From positions 1 to 45,492 of the forward strand of contig NZ_JAMBOJ010000038.1 in the NCBI RefSeq assembly GCF_023715565.1: DNA of 45,492 nt, written 5' to 3'. Position numbers and translations under genes: made by a program. The stretch is from Cytobacillus firmus (GTDB lineage Bacteria > Bacillota > Bacilli > Bacillales > Cytobacillaceae). Below the pieces are notes generated by a model, which worked only from the letters and a program-made list of their open reading frames with translations, did no database searches and was not told the DNA's origin. Of this stretch, positions 1 to 7,817 are shown piece by piece. Every line of letters begins with the position of its first letter. The stretch's first letter is position 1.

Positions 1-44
1 CTTGGTCCCAAACCAAGTGCTCTACCAAGCTGAGCTACTCCCCG
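1..44 (-). tRNA. tRNA-Pro(UGG), 3' part outside the window
   Basis: The reverse strand gives a 5' acceptor strand CGGGGAG, a D arm, and an anticodon arm with loop TTTGGGA, so the anticodon is TGG. The variable loop, T arm and acceptor 3' strand lie beyond the left edge. It is the last visible gene of the cluster and probably shares the promoter in front of tRNA-Arg. Confidence 0.9.
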
Positions 45-49
45 TATTA

Positions 50-126
50 TGGCGCGCCCGAGAGGAGTCGAACCCCTAACCTTTTGATCCGTAGTCAAAC
101 GCTCTATCCAATTGAGCTACGGGCGC
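50..126 (-). tRNA. tRNA-Arg(ACG)
   Basis: A complete cloverleaf of 77 nt with acceptor GCGCCCG pairing CGGGCGC, discriminator G and an encoded CCA. The anticodon loop CTACGGA gives ACG (inosine 34 expected), which reads CGU/CGC/CGA. A consensus sigma-A promoter lies directly upstream. This tRNA is the natural effector for the argS T-box leader near 40.5 kb, whose specifier codon is CGC. Confidence 0.96.
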
Positions 127-146
127 ATCTTTAAAGCAACTCTTAT

Positions 147-175
147 ATTATAACGATCTTAATTTCATATGTCAA
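147..175 (-). promoter_or_regulatory. Sigma-A promoter of tRNA-Arg/tRNA-Pro
   Basis: On the minus strand a perfect -35 TTGACA (170-175) and a perfect -10 TATAAT (147-152) are separated by exactly 17 nt, about 20 nt before tRNA-Arg. The strength fits a stable-RNA promoter. Confidence 0.88.
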
Positions 176-184
176 CAACTTTTT

Positions 185-270
<86 letters not shown>

Positions 271-290
271 TTAATAAAGCGACAAGTAAC

Positions 291-319
291 ATCATACCGA
301 AACGTAATTCTTAATTCAA
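291..319 (-). promoter_or_regulatory. Sigma-A promoter upstream of tRNA-Leu(GAG)
   Basis: Minus strand -35 TTGAAT (314-319) and -10 TATGAT (291-296) with a 17-nt spacer, in the gap between the two leucine tRNAs, about 20 nt before tRNA-Leu(GAG). Confidence 0.7.
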
Positions 320-329
320 TGGTAATTAA

Positions 330-414
330 TGGTGCGGGTGAAGGGAGTCGAACCCCCACGCCTTGCGGCGCCAGATCCTAAGTCTGGTGCGTCTGCCAAT
401 TCCGCCACACCCGC
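330..414 (-). tRNA. tRNA-Leu(UAG)
   Basis: 85-nt class II tRNA with acceptor GCGGGTG/CACCCGC, long variable arm and encoded CCA. The anticodon loop CTTAGGA gives TAG. It is the last member of the group read from the tRNA-Asn promoter, since the next gene has its own promoter. Confidence 0.95.
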
Positions 415-430
415 AATATAAAATTAAAAA

Positions 431-506
431 TGGTGAGCCATGAAGGACTCGAACCTTCGACCCTCTGATTAAAAGTCAGATGCTCTACCGACTGAGCTAA
501 TGGCTC
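431..506 (-). tRNA. tRNA-Lys(UUU)
   Basis: 76-nt cloverleaf, acceptor GAGCCAT/ATGGCTC, anticodon loop CTTTTAA (TTT), CCA encoded. Confidence 0.96.
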
Positions 507-514
507 ATAAAAAA

Positions 515-589
515 TGGCTGGGCTAGCAGGATTCGAACCTGCGAGTGACGGAGTCAAAGTCCGGTGCCTTACCGCTTGGCTATAGCCCA
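515..589 (-). tRNA. tRNA-Gln(UUG)
   Basis: 75-nt cloverleaf, acceptor TGGGCTA/TAGCCCA, anticodon loop CTTTGAC (TTG), CCA encoded. Confidence 0.96.
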
Positions 590-597
590 ATAACAAA

Positions 598-673
598 TGG
601 CGGTCTCGATGGTAATCGAACCGGTGATCTCCTGTGTGACAGGCGGGCATGTTAACCACTACGCCACCATTCA
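598..673 (-). pseudogene. Degenerate tRNA-Asp(GUC)
   Basis: The 3' half is recognisably tRNA-Asp: loop CTGTCAC with anticodon GTC, TTCGATT T loop, acceptor 3' strand CGAGACC, discriminator G and CCA. The matching 5' acceptor strand should be GGTCTCG, but the aligned positions read TGAATGG, leaving at most three of seven pairs. The anticodon stem has two mismatches (CCCGC against ACAGG), the D stem one, and the T stem at least three. I infer a decayed tRNA copy sitting between intact Glu and Gln genes. Sequencing error is less likely because the changes are spread over all four stems. B. subtilis trnS has no Asp gene at this spot, so it may be a former insertion. Confidence 0.72.
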
Positions 674-698
674 TAGGAAACCGGCAGAAATAAAAAAG

Positions 699-770
699 TG
701 ACCCGTACGGGATTCGAACCCGTGTTACCGCCGTGAAAGGGCGGTGTCTTAACCGCTTGACCAACGGGCC
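699..770 (-). tRNA. tRNA-Glu(UUC)
   Basis: Acceptor GGCCCGT/ACGGGTC, anticodon loop CTTTCAC (TTC), all stems intact. After discriminator A the genome reads CTT instead of CCA, so the CCA end must be added by nucleotidyltransferase, unlike the other complete tRNAs in this cluster. Confidence 0.94.
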
Positions 771-785
771 ATTGTTAGAATTTTC

Positions 786-876
786 TGGCGGAGAAGGAGG
801 GATTTGAACCCTCGCGCCGCTTACGCGACCTACACCCTTAGCAGGGGCGCCTCTTCAGCCACTTGAGTACTTCCCC
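786..876 (-). tRNA. tRNA-Ser(GCU)
   Basis: 91-nt class II tRNA with a long variable arm, acceptor GGGGAAG/CTTCTCC (one G-U pair), anticodon loop CTGCTAA (GCT), CCA encoded. Confidence 0.95.
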
Positions 877-881
877 AAATA

Positions 882-956
882 TGGCTCCGCAGGCAGGATT
901 CGAACCTGCGACCGTTCGGTTAACAGCCGAATGCTCTACCACTGAGCTACTGCGGA
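882..956 (-). tRNA. tRNA-Asn(GUU)
   Basis: 75-nt cloverleaf, acceptor TCCGCAG/CTGCGGA, anticodon GTT, CCA encoded. First gene of the cluster. The order Asn-Ser-Glu-Gln-Lys-Leu-Leu equals the trnS operon of B. subtilis, which also lies next to ydcK. Confidence 0.96.
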
Positions 957-1007
957 ATAATAATATAATTGATCAATAAAACAGTTAACATCTTATCGAC
1001 TCTTCAT

Positions 1008-1036
1008 ATTATAAGGACGCGGACTATAAAAGTCAA
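1008..1036 (-). promoter_or_regulatory. Sigma-A promoter of the tRNA cluster
   Basis: Minus strand -35 TTGACT (1031-1036), 17-nt spacer, -10 TATAAT (1008-1013), about 50 nt upstream of tRNA-Asn. Confidence 0.82.
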
Positions 1037-1109
1037 GCATCTTTTTAGAAGATTTTTTTAGCCGCATGCCCTATATTGACCTGCGACAATTATTAAATAT
1101 AATGCGTAC

Positions 1110-1583
1110 TTATTTTAATGTCAATTCCTTTTTGAACACTAATTTCCCTTTGCATTTACCGCAGACATATTTCTTCGTATCCACTTTTCTTTTTCTCTGA
1201 TAAGCTTGGCCGCATTCCTTGCACATATATAAAAGAATCTTAGCAGATCTGTTTGTCTTCGGACGATCAGGCAATACTGAACAAAATCGTGGTGCTCCCA
1301 CTTTCTTCATTAGCATTCTGAAGTCCTGATCACGGTGTTTATATCCTTTTCCTTCTAAATGCAAATGATAATGACATAACTCGTGCTTAATAATTCCCTC
1401 TAATTCTTCGGCACCAAGCTGCTCATAATACTTTTTGTTTATTTCAACATGATGCGAATTCAGCATATATCTTCCGCCAGTAGATTTTAGGCGTGAATTA
1501 AAATAGGCCTGGTGGCAAAAAGGCTTGCCGAAGCTTTCCATTGATATCTTTTCAACAAGTGTCTGAAGCTCCTGGTCATTCAT
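1110..1583 (-). CDS. sprT: SprT-like zinc metallopeptidase-fold protein (YdcK family)
   Basis: 157 residues, the length usual for the Bacillus SprT-like family. The core carries a zincin motif HELCH at 67-71 with further histidines following, and a C-terminal zinc ribbon is formed by two CxxC pairs at C121/C124 and C141/C144. The fold is related to SprT/Spartan DNA-protein crosslink proteases; the bacterial role is not established. It lies between the tRNA cluster and tex exactly as ydcK does in B. subtilis and is read in the same direction as both. Confidence 0.9.
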   Translation of the reverse strand: MNDQELQTLVEKISMESFGKPFCHQAYFNSRLKSTGGRYMLNSHHVEINKKYYEQLGAEELEGIIKHELCHYHLHLEGKGYKHRDQDFRMLMKKVGAPRFCSVLPDRPKTNRSAKILLYMCKECGQAYQRKRKVDTKKYVCGKCKGKLVFKKELTLK

Positions 1584-1629
1584 CGCAATGTTTTTCCTTT
1601 CTTATCGTAAACATGACAACCTATTATAG

Positions 1630-1637
1630 CATACATT
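1630..1637 (+). promoter_or_regulatory. Possible sigma-E type -10 element for cmpA
   Basis: CATACATT matches the mother-cell sigma-E -10 consensus CATACANT, about 80 nt before cmpA on its strand. I see no convincing -35 at the expected distance. cmpA is sigma-E controlled in B. subtilis, which supports but does not prove the call. Confidence 0.35.
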
Positions 1638-1717
1638 ATATATACCTTTTACAGCTCTGAACTCTCCTTCGCCAAGGAAACCAATTATCAGATTCCAATT
1701 AACGGGAGGTAAATCAT

Positions 1718-1831
1718 ATGCCTGTATGGTTTCAAAATCAAATCCAGCGAGCCTTTTATGAAAAAGACCGCTATCAGATCAAACTGCTGAATCAGTGCTG
1801 GTTTTTCTATAGAAAGAAACATTGCTCATAA
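1718..1831 (+). CDS. cmpA: Cortex morphogenetic protein CmpA
   Basis: A 37-codon gene starting MPVWFQNQIQRAFYEKDRYQ and ending with a basic tail FYRKKHCS. This is the characteristic CmpA pattern (a short protein with a conserved YQIKLLNQCWFFYRKKH segment). A strong ribosome binding site GGGAGGT sits 8 nt before the ATG. In B. subtilis CmpA acts in the mother cell with SpoIVA and ClpXP as a checkpoint coupling spore coat and cortex assembly. It is the only plus-strand gene in the first 13 kb and sits between sprT and tex, as in B. subtilis. Confidence 0.93.
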   Translation: MPVWFQNQIQRAFYEKDRYQIKLLNQCWFFYRKKHCS

Positions 1832-1839
1832 TAACATTA

Positions 1840-1881
1840 GCCAAATCACGCCAGAAATAATGATTTCCCGTGTGATTTGGC
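1840..1881. terminator. Hairpin between convergent cmpA and tex
   Basis: A 10-bp perfect stem (GCCAAATCAC at 1840-1849, GTGATTTGGC at 1872-1881) with a 22-nt loop lies just after cmpA and before the end of tex. Neither side has a good T run, so it may be a weak bidirectional terminator or an mRNA-protecting hairpin. Confidence 0.4.
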
Positions 1882-1915
1882 TTATGACTCGAAACTGTGA
1901 ATTTACTGCCTTCTA

Positions 1916-4093
1916 TTAATTAGAATGGCCAAGCATCGTTAGAGCGACTCTTCCCTTTTGTTTATCAACAGAGTCCACCCAGACTGTTACCACATCACCA
2001 ACAGAAACTACGTCAAGCGGGTGTTTGACAAATTGACGGCTGAGCTTGGATATATGAACCAGTCCATCCTGTTTGACACCAATATCAACAAAGGCTCCGA
2101 AGTCTACAACATTCCGCACTGTCCCTTGCAATTCCATTCCTTCCTGCAGGTCTTCAAGCTTTAGTATTTCTTTTTTCAAAAGAGGCTTCGGCAGTTCATC
2201 ACGCGGATCTCTTTCAGGTCTCATTAAAGCGTCAATGATATCCTTCAATGTCAGCTCACCGATTTCAAGTTCCCCGGCTGTCCGGCTGAGATCTATGCCT
2301 TTGAGCGCCTCTCTTAGCGAAGGTGAACCAAGGTCATTTGATTGAAAGCCGAGAGTAGCCAGCAATTTATTTACTTCTGTATATGTTTCCGGGTGAATCC
2401 CCGTCCGGTCCAGTGGCTCTTTTCCATCGATAATCCGCAGGAAGCCTATTGCCTGTTCATAGGTTTTGGCACCGAGGCGGGGGATTTTTTTCAACTGCTT
2501 GCGGTCTGCGAATTTCCCTTCCTCTTCCCGTTTCTTGATTATATTAGCGGCAACAGTTTTTGACAGGCCTGCTACATGCTGCAGTAATGAAGATGAAGCG
2601 GTATTTACATTGACGCCTACCTGGTTTACTGCTGTCTCCACAACAAAGGAAAGAGATTCAGACAACTTTTTCTGGGAGACATCATGCTGGTATTGACCAA
2701 CTCCCACCGACTTCGGATCAATTTTAACCAATTCCGCAAGAGGGTCCTGGAGGCGACGGGCGATTGATACAGCACTTCTTTCTTCCACCTGGAAATCAGG
2801 GAACTCTTCTCTGGCAAGATCTGAGGCAGAGTAGACGCTCGCCCCCGCTTCATTGACAATCAGATAGAATATCTCCTCTTTCATGTCCTTTAATATATCT
2901 GCGATGAACTGTTCGGTTTCTCTTGAAGCAGTCCCATTGCCGATGGCAACCATTTTTACTTTGTAGGTTTTTAGAATTTGTATGACTTTCTCCCGTGCCT
3001 GATTCGTTTTGGAAACAGGCGGATGTGGATATATGACTCCGATATCGAGTACTTTTCCTGTTTCATCTACAACAGCCAACTTGCAGCCTGTTCTGTAAGC
3101 CGGGTCTACCCCAAGCACGACTTTTCCTTTTAACGGAGGCTGAAGAAGCAGTTTTCTGAGATTTTCAGAAAAAATCATGATTGCCTGTTCTTCAGCTTTT
3201 TCAGTCAGCTCATTGCGAATTTCACGTTCAATCGATGGCATGATCAGACGCTTGTAGCCATCATCAATAGCTTCCCTTACAATCGTGCCTGCAGGAGAAC
3301 GTTCATCCTTTATCCACTTTTTATATAAGTACTTTAAAATAAATTCGGTATTGGGCTTTATGTTAATCTTTAGTACTTCCTCTTTTTCACCTCGGTTTAA
3401 TGCAAGTGTGCGGTGTGGAACAATCCTGCTCACCGGTTCCTCATATTCGTAATACATTTCAAAAACGCCTTTTTCGTCATTCTCTTTATTTCTCACAGAA
3501 GACTCAACGGTCCCCTTTTTAGCTGTTTCCATACGGATCCATTTTCTGCTCTCCGCTTCATCTGATACCCACTCTGCAATAATATCTTTTGCGCCGGCGA
3601 TTGCTTCTTCCGCTGTGGTTACTTCCTTTTTATCAGATAAGAATTCTTTAGCTTTTGCAGCAGGGGTTTCATTTAGCGAAAAAGTGAGAAGCCACTCAGC
3701 AAAGGGCTCAAGCCCTTTTTCCTTTGCGGCAGTTGCTTTTGTGCGGCGCTTTTGCTTATATGGCCGGTATAAGTCTTCTACCTCCTGCAGCTTCACTGCC
3801 TTGTCAATCTTGATTTTTAACTCTGCGGTCAATTTTCCTTGTTCTTCAATTAAGCGAACTACCTCTTCTTTACGCTGATTAAGGTTTTGTATGTATTGCC
3901 AGCGTTCCATGATATCGCGGATTTGAACTTCATCCAGTGCGCCTGTCTGTTCCTTTCTGTATCGGGCAATAAATGGAACTGTGTTTCCTTCTTCCAGCAA
4001 GCTGATTGTATTTTTTACTTGTTTGATGGCTATCGATAGTTCCCCAGAGATTAAATCCAGTATTTGATCTTGTCTATCCAATGTTTTTTCCAA
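1916..4093 (-). CDS. tex: Tex-family RNA-binding transcriptional accessory protein
   Basis: About 725 residues, the usual Tex length. The N-terminal helical part contains the family signature EEGNTVPFIARYRKE. A YqgF/RuvC-like domain follows (GKVVLGVDPAYRTGCKLAVV region), then tandem helix-hairpin-helix motifs (LSKTVAANII, RLGAKTYEQAIGFLR), and a C-terminal S1 RNA-binding domain over roughly the last 75 residues. The orthologue in B. subtilis is ydcI. Start: GGAGG at 4101-4105 is 7 nt from a TTG at 4093, whereas the nearby ATG at 4099 would be only 1 nt away, so I favour TTG; 4099 and 4120 are alternatives. Confidence 0.95.
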   Translation of the reverse strand: MEKTLDRQDQILDLISGELSIAIKQVKNTISLLEEGNTVPFIARYRKEQTGALDEVQIRDIMERWQYIQNLNQRKEEVVRLIEEQGKLTAELKIKIDKAVKLQEVEDLYRPYKQKRRTKATAAKEKGLEPFAEWLLTFSLNETPAAKAKEFLSDKKEVTTAEEAIAGAKDIIAEWVSDEAESRKWIRMETAKKGTVESSVRNKENDEKGVFEMYYEYEEPVSRIVPHRTLALNRGEKEEVLKINIKPNTEFILKYLYKKWIKDERSPAGTIVREAIDDGYKRLIMPSIEREIRNELTEKAEEQAIMIFSENLRKLLLQPPLKGKVVLGVDPAYRTGCKLAVVDETGKVLDIGVIYPHPPVSKTNQAREKVIQILKTYKVKMVAIGNGTASRETEQFIADILKDMKEEIFYLIVNEAGASVYSASDLAREEFPDFQVEERSAVSIARRLQDPLAELVKIDPKSVGVGQYQHDVSQKKLSESLSFVVETAVNQVGVNVNTASSSLLQHVAGLSKTVAANIIKKREEEGKFADRKQLKKIPRLGAKTYEQAIGFLRIIDGKEPLDRTGIHPETYTEVNKLLATLGFQSNDLGSPSLREALKGIDLSRTAGELEIGELTLKDIIDALMRPERDPRDELPKPLLKKEILKLEDLQEGMELQGTVRNVVDFGAFVDIGVKQDGLVHISKLSRQFVKHPLDVVSVGDVVTVWVDSVDKQKGRVALTMLGHSN

Positions 4094-4143
4094 GTCCATT
4101 CCTCCATTAAAGAGTCTCAATATTCATTTTATCAAAAGAACAA

Positions 4144-4174
4144 ACAAAAAGCTTACCCTGTCTAGAGTAAGCTT
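4144..4174 (-). terminator. Terminator of the sigma-B operon
   Basis: Minus strand stem AAGCTTAC/GTAAGCTT followed by TTTTTG. The upstream arm overlaps the end of rsbX, so it closes the rsb-sigB transcript before tex. Confidence 0.75.
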
Positions 4175-4758
4175 CCAAGTATGAAAGTAGCATCATCTGC
4201 AGTAGATGGATACTGTTTCTTTATATCTTCCGAGATAAGATCAATAGGGAGAAATGCTTTCAGCAAAGATTTAACCCCATGGATATTAAAGCCGTCTGAG
4301 TATATCAAAAATTTAGACTCCGCTTCATACGCAAACCGCTGGGTATGAAACACCTGCGGCCGTCCTGACAGATATCCTGTTACAGGCAGGGGATAAGTGA
4401 GTTTTCCTGCAGATGAATATAGGAAAAATCGTATATTCCCTACACAGCTGTACACAAACTCCCTGGAAGCAAAATAAACTTTAAACAGCGCAACTGCTGC
4501 TCCTCTTTTTTGCAAAAGTACATCGTTGCAGAGCTTCATAAGCGAATCCACATCTTTCTCATGATGCTGCTCTACAACAGAAACAACAGCAGAAGAAGCC
4601 TCATACGCATATTCTCCGCTCCCAAGGCCATCTGCAAGCACACATACAAAGTATTCATCCGTTGCGGTAAAATAATAACCATCACCACAGAAAGATTTGC
4701 CTTCTTTCGCTGTCTGGTGTGCAATTACTTCGATGTTATCTCTAACCAATTTGGTCAT
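4162..4758 (-). CDS. rsbX: Phosphoserine phosphatase RsbX
   Basis: 198 residues, a PP2C-family phosphatase with the metal-site elements GDGYYF near the N terminus, VLADGLGSGEYAYEAS, and IYSDG and DDATFIL in the C-terminal half. RsbX dephosphorylates RsbS-P (and RsbR-P), resetting the stressosome after stress. The ATG overlaps the sigB stop (ATGA) and has GGAGTG 6 nt upstream. An upstream GTG at 4767 lies within that ribosome binding site and is unlikely. Confidence 0.95.
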   Translation of the reverse strand: MTKLVRDNIEVIAHQTAKEGKSFCGDGYYFTATDEYFVCVLADGLGSGEYAYEASSAVVSVVEQHHEKDVDSLMKLCNDVLLQKRGAAVALFKVYFASREFVYSCVGNIRFFLYSSAGKLTYPLPVTGYLSGRPQVFHTQRFAYEAESKFLIYSDGFNIHGVKSLLKAFLPIDLISEDIKKQYPSTADDATFILGSLL

Positions 4759-5549
4759 GAAAGGCACTCCAAGTTATTTGTTTCAGAGTGGATTGCTTCC
4801 TGAAGCTTTTTGATCGCACGGCGCTGAAGTCTAGAGACATGCATCTGGGAAATCCCCAATTTATCTCCAGCTTCCTTTTGGCTCATATTCTCAAGATATG
4901 TGTATTGAATAATTAGTTTCTCTCTCTCTGACAGAACATGCAGGACTTTTTCAAGAACCAGCATTTGGTTTACTTTTTCAAAGCCCTCGTCCACATTACC
5001 GACGATATCCAAAAGAGTGACCGTTCCGCCATCAGAATCAGCTTCGATGGAATGATCAACTGAAAGAGCCTGATAGCTTTTTCCCATTTCCATCGCTTCC
5101 AGCACTTCTTCTTCAGAAACCTCAAGCATATCAGCAATTTCGTCTACTCTTGGCGACCTATGAAGCTCTGTTGTAAGTTCTTCAACGGTAGCTTTGATTT
5201 TCGGGCCCAATTCCTTTATGCGGCGCGGAACATGAACGCTCCAGGTTTTATCCCTTAAGAAGCGCTTAATTTCCCCGATAATGGTTGGAACAGCAAAGGC
5301 CTCAAACGTTTTTCCGAAAGACTCATCATACCGGCGGATAGCACCCAATAAGCCAATAATGCCTACCTGGACAATATCCTCATGATAGGATCTTCCTTTT
5401 GAGTACTTGCGTGCAATGGCTTCAACTAAATTCCGATATTGAAGAACAAGGGTATTTTGAGCATCTTCATCCTGGTGAAGCTGGTAGGCTTTGATTAAAG
5501 CATTTGTTTCTTCTTTGGATTTTTGGTTAGGTTGAGATTGTTTTTGCAT
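4755..5549 (-). CDS. sigB: General stress sigma factor SigB
   Basis: 264 residues of the sigma-70 group 3 (SigB/SigF/SigG) type. Region 2 is seen around GIIGLLGAIRRYDESFGKTF and IIGEIKRFLRDKTWSVHVPR, region 3 around 105-150, and region 4 has the helix-turn-helix MSQKEAGDKLGISQMHVSRL. It directs RNA polymerase to general stress promoters. Its start overlaps the end of rsbW by 23 bp, giving translational coupling between the anti-sigma factor and its target. Expression should be boosted by the sigma-B promoter before rsbV. Confidence 0.97.
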   Translation of the reverse strand: MQKQSQPNQKSKEETNALIKAYQLHQDEDAQNTLVLQYRNLVEAIARKYSKGRSYHEDIVQVGIIGLLGAIRRYDESFGKTFEAFAVPTIIGEIKRFLRDKTWSVHVPRRIKELGPKIKATVEELTTELHRSPRVDEIADMLEVSEEEVLEAMEMGKSYQALSVDHSIEADSDGGTVTLLDIVGNVDEGFEKVNQMLVLEKVLHVLSEREKLIIQYTYLENMSQKEAGDKLGISQMHVSRLQRRAIKKLQEAIHSETNNLECLS

Positions 5550-6000
5550 CCCTCTCCACCTGCTCTCCTTCTAGGTATTTGGTCATAAAGACCGTAACAC
5601 CCTCTTTGTGATGAATTCTTACTTCATCCATCAATGTTTCAATCAGATATAGACCCAAGCCTCCTTCACGCAAAAATTCCACAGAATCAGTCTGGTCATA
5701 TGGCCCAATGCCTTGTCTGGCTGATTGGAAATCAAAGCTTTTTCCGCTGTCTGCGACCATTACCTCAAGGCGGTCCGTATATAAACCGAATCCGATGACT
5801 ACTTCCCCTTGCTCATTCTGTTTGTATGCGTGTTGAACAGCATTGGTGCAAGCTTCACTTGTAGCGATCTTAAGATCTTCAATTTCTTCATATGCAAAAC
5901 CCATTCTGCTGGCAATCCCTGATAATGTCAGGCGGATTACGCCGACAAACTCCGGCTTTGCTGGAATTTTCACTTCAATATAATCAAATGGCTCATTCAT
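5527..6000 (-). CDS. rsbW: Anti-sigma-B factor, serine kinase RsbW
   Basis: 157 residues of the GHKL ATPase fold. The N box is EACTNAVQHAY, the G1 box DSGKSFD and the G2 region EGGLGLYLIETLMD. RsbW binds SigB in unstressed cells and phosphorylates RsbV; dephosphorylated RsbV captures RsbW and frees SigB. Its start overlaps the last codon of rsbV by 4 nt. Confidence 0.97.
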   Translation of the reverse strand: MNEPFDYIEVKIPAKPEFVGVIRLTLSGIASRMGFAYEEIEDLKIATSEACTNAVQHAYKQNEQGEVVIGFGLYTDRLEVMVADSGKSFDFQSARQGIGPYDQTDSVEFLREGGLGLYLIETLMDEVRIHHKEGVTVFMTKYLEGEQVERDAKTIST

Positions 6001-6329
6001 TGTACTCCACCTTCAATCCCGCTGTTAATATCGATAATATCCGCCAGGCCCGTAATTTCGAAAAGTCTCTTTAATCGGTCCGACAAGCCAACAATCTGAA
6101 ATTTGCCGTTATTGGCACGGACATTTTTAAATACACCAACAAATACGCCTAAGCCGGTACTATCCATATAAGAGACTTCAGATAGGTTGACCACCATTTC
6201 TACGCCTTCTTTTTCTGTTAAAGGGAAAAGCTCTTCACGGAGTTTTGGGGCTGTATACGCATCAATTTCCCCGCTTATCATTGCTTCAATCAGCATATCA
6301 TTTTCTTTTACATCTATAGTAATATTCAT
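5997..6329 (-). CDS. rsbV: Anti-anti-sigma factor RsbV
   Basis: 110-residue STAS-domain protein. The phosphorylated serine is S57 in MDSTGLGVF (S56 in B. subtilis). Dephosphorylation by RsbU lets it bind RsbW and release SigB. First gene after the internal sigma-B promoter. Confidence 0.97.
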   Translation of the reverse strand: MNITIDVKENDMLIEAMISGEIDAYTAPKLREELFPLTEKEGVEMVVNLSEVSYMDSTGLGVFVGVFKNVRANNGKFQIVGLSDRLKRLFEITGLADIIDINSGIEGGVQ

Positions 6330-6369
6330 AACTGACCCACCTCTTCACATGTCAACTGCTTTTTAGTAG

Positions 6370-6395
6370 TTACCCGCTTTCAAAACCCATTAAAC
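6370..6395 (-). promoter_or_regulatory. Sigma-B promoter of rsbVW-sigB-rsbX
   Basis: Minus strand -35 GTTTAA (6390-6395), 14-nt spacer, -10 GGGTAA (6370-6375), matching the sigma-B consensus GTTTAA-N12-15-GGGTAT in 11 of 12 positions. It lies about 40 nt before rsbV and its -35 overlaps the stop codon of rsbU. It provides positive autoregulation as in B. subtilis. Confidence 0.9.
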
Positions 6396-7400
6396 ATTTC
6401 TTTTTAAAATTATTAAGGTAAAATCATCCCGCAATTGAAAATGCTGAAGTTTTTCAAGTTCTTTATATACGCTATTAACTATTTCCTGTGCACTTAAATG
6501 AATGTATTTCTTGATTAATTCCAGCAATGTTTCCTTTTCTATAAACCCTTCTTCTGTACGGCATTCAGTAACCCCGTCTGACATTAATATAATCATATCT
6601 CCGGGATTTACTCCTTTTTCGTACTGGCGGTATTTAGTTTTTTTATCAATACCAAGAAGCAGTCCTTTCGCAGTCAGCTCAGTAAATTGCTCATTTCCGG
6701 CATTATAGAACAGGCCAGGTTCATGTCCGGCAGAACCATAAGAGAACATGTGGCTATTTGTATCATATATTCCATAAAACATTGTAATGAACATGGTTAG
6801 ATCTACGTTCTGCTCCACTACCCGATTAAGGTTTTCAAGCACTGTTTTAGGGTCATTGCGGTTTTCAGGCACACTGTCCATAGCATATTTAATCATGGAC
6901 ATACAAAGTGCTGCAGGAAGACCTTTACCGATCACATCAGCAATGGCGATGCTGATTGTGCTGTTCTCATCTTCAACAAAGTGGAAATAATCACCGTTCA
7001 TATGCTTAGCAGGAACACTTATTGCGCCGATATCCAGTCCTTCAACAGAAGGAACCTGCGTCCCCAGCAAGGTTTGCTGCACGTTCGCAGCTATTTCCAT
7101 TTCTGTTCTTAGCTCCTGCTGAATATGTTTTAAGCTCTGATGTTCTCTATAGGCAAACCCATAGCCTATCATGACTTCCAAAAGGATATCAAAAGAATGG
7201 TGAACATATTCAGGCAAGTCCGGATAAAGTTCACCCATCAAACTTTTATGAACGCTGATAATCTCTTCAGGTGAGATTTTGTGCTCGATTGACTTCCTGC
7301 TGAACTTCTGGCCCTGATATAGTGCCTGTTCAGATTGTTCCTTAATATAATTCTCAAGAATATCCCGATACTTTGATTCCATCATTTCTCGGAAATCCAT
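6390..7400 (-). CDS. rsbU: PP2C phosphatase RsbU
   Basis: 336 residues (335 in B. subtilis). The N-terminal four-helix RsbT-binding domain spans roughly 1-85, a linker follows, and the SpoIIE-type PP2C domain has MNGDYFHF, IADVIGKGLPAAL, GSAGHEPG and LMSDGVTE. It dephosphorylates RsbV-P when activated by RsbT. The ATG at 7400 has GGGGGA 6 nt upstream; an upstream GTG would begin inside rsbT and lacks a site. Confidence 0.97.
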   Translation of the reverse strand: MDFREMMESKYRDILENYIKEQSEQALYQGQKFSRKSIEHKISPEEIISVHKSLMGELYPDLPEYVHHSFDILLEVMIGYGFAYREHQSLKHIQQELRTEMEIAANVQQTLLGTQVPSVEGLDIGAISVPAKHMNGDYFHFVEDENSTISIAIADVIGKGLPAALCMSMIKYAMDSVPENRNDPKTVLENLNRVVEQNVDLTMFITMFYGIYDTNSHMFSYGSAGHEPGLFYNAGNEQFTELTAKGLLLGIDKKTKYRQYEKGVNPGDMIILMSDGVTECRTEEGFIEKETLLELIKKYIHLSAQEIVNSVYKELEKLQHFQLRDDFTLIILKRNV

Positions 7401-7411
7401 AACGCTTCCCC

Positions 7412-7813
7412 CTAACGAAGCCACTTAGTTGCTTTTATATCTGTTCCGGTACCAGGATTGGAGTCAATTAAGAACTCATCCATTAACCGCTTCACACCCG
7501 GCAGGCCGGCTCCTAATCCTCCTGATGTTGAGTATCCATCTTCCATTACTTGGCGTAAATCATTGATTCCAGGGCCGCTGTCTGCCGCAACTATACGCAA
7601 TCCCGCTTTTCCGCCGTCGTATATTTTCTCAATACAGATTTGCCCTTGTCCGGCGTATAAGTAAATATTCCGGGCAAGCTCACTAATGGCTGTAGTGATT
7701 CTAGCCTGGTCAACTGTACCAAAACCAAGCTCTTTAGCAACATTCCGCCCAAGCTGGCGGGCTGCAACGATGTCCCATTCATTTATGATTTTAACGCAGG
7801 ATTGGTTTTCCAT
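7412..7813 (-). CDS. rsbT: Switch kinase RsbT
   Basis: 133 residues, identical in length to the B. subtilis protein. GHKL serine/threonine kinase with N box ISELARNIYLYAG and glycine-rich G2 region TSGGLGAGLPGVKRLMDEF. It is held in the stressosome by RsbR/RsbS; under stress it phosphorylates them, is released and activates RsbU. Confidence 0.97.
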   Translation of the reverse strand: MENQSCVKIINEWDIVAARQLGRNVAKELGFGTVDQARITTAISELARNIYLYAGQGQICIEKIYDGGKAGLRIVAADSGPGINDLRQVMEDGYSTSGGLGAGLPGVKRLMDEFLIDSNPGTGTDIKATKWLR

Positions 7814-7817
7814 ACAG

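Noticed and set aside
378..764. 128-codon open frame across the tRNA cluster
   Set aside because: It covers five tRNA genes; the translation has no protein character.
1958..3878. Several plus-strand open frames opposite tex
   Set aside because: Mirror frames of a strongly conserved gene with no ribosome binding sites or recognisable products; the same holds for frames opposite alr, murF, ddl, cshA and the cob genes.
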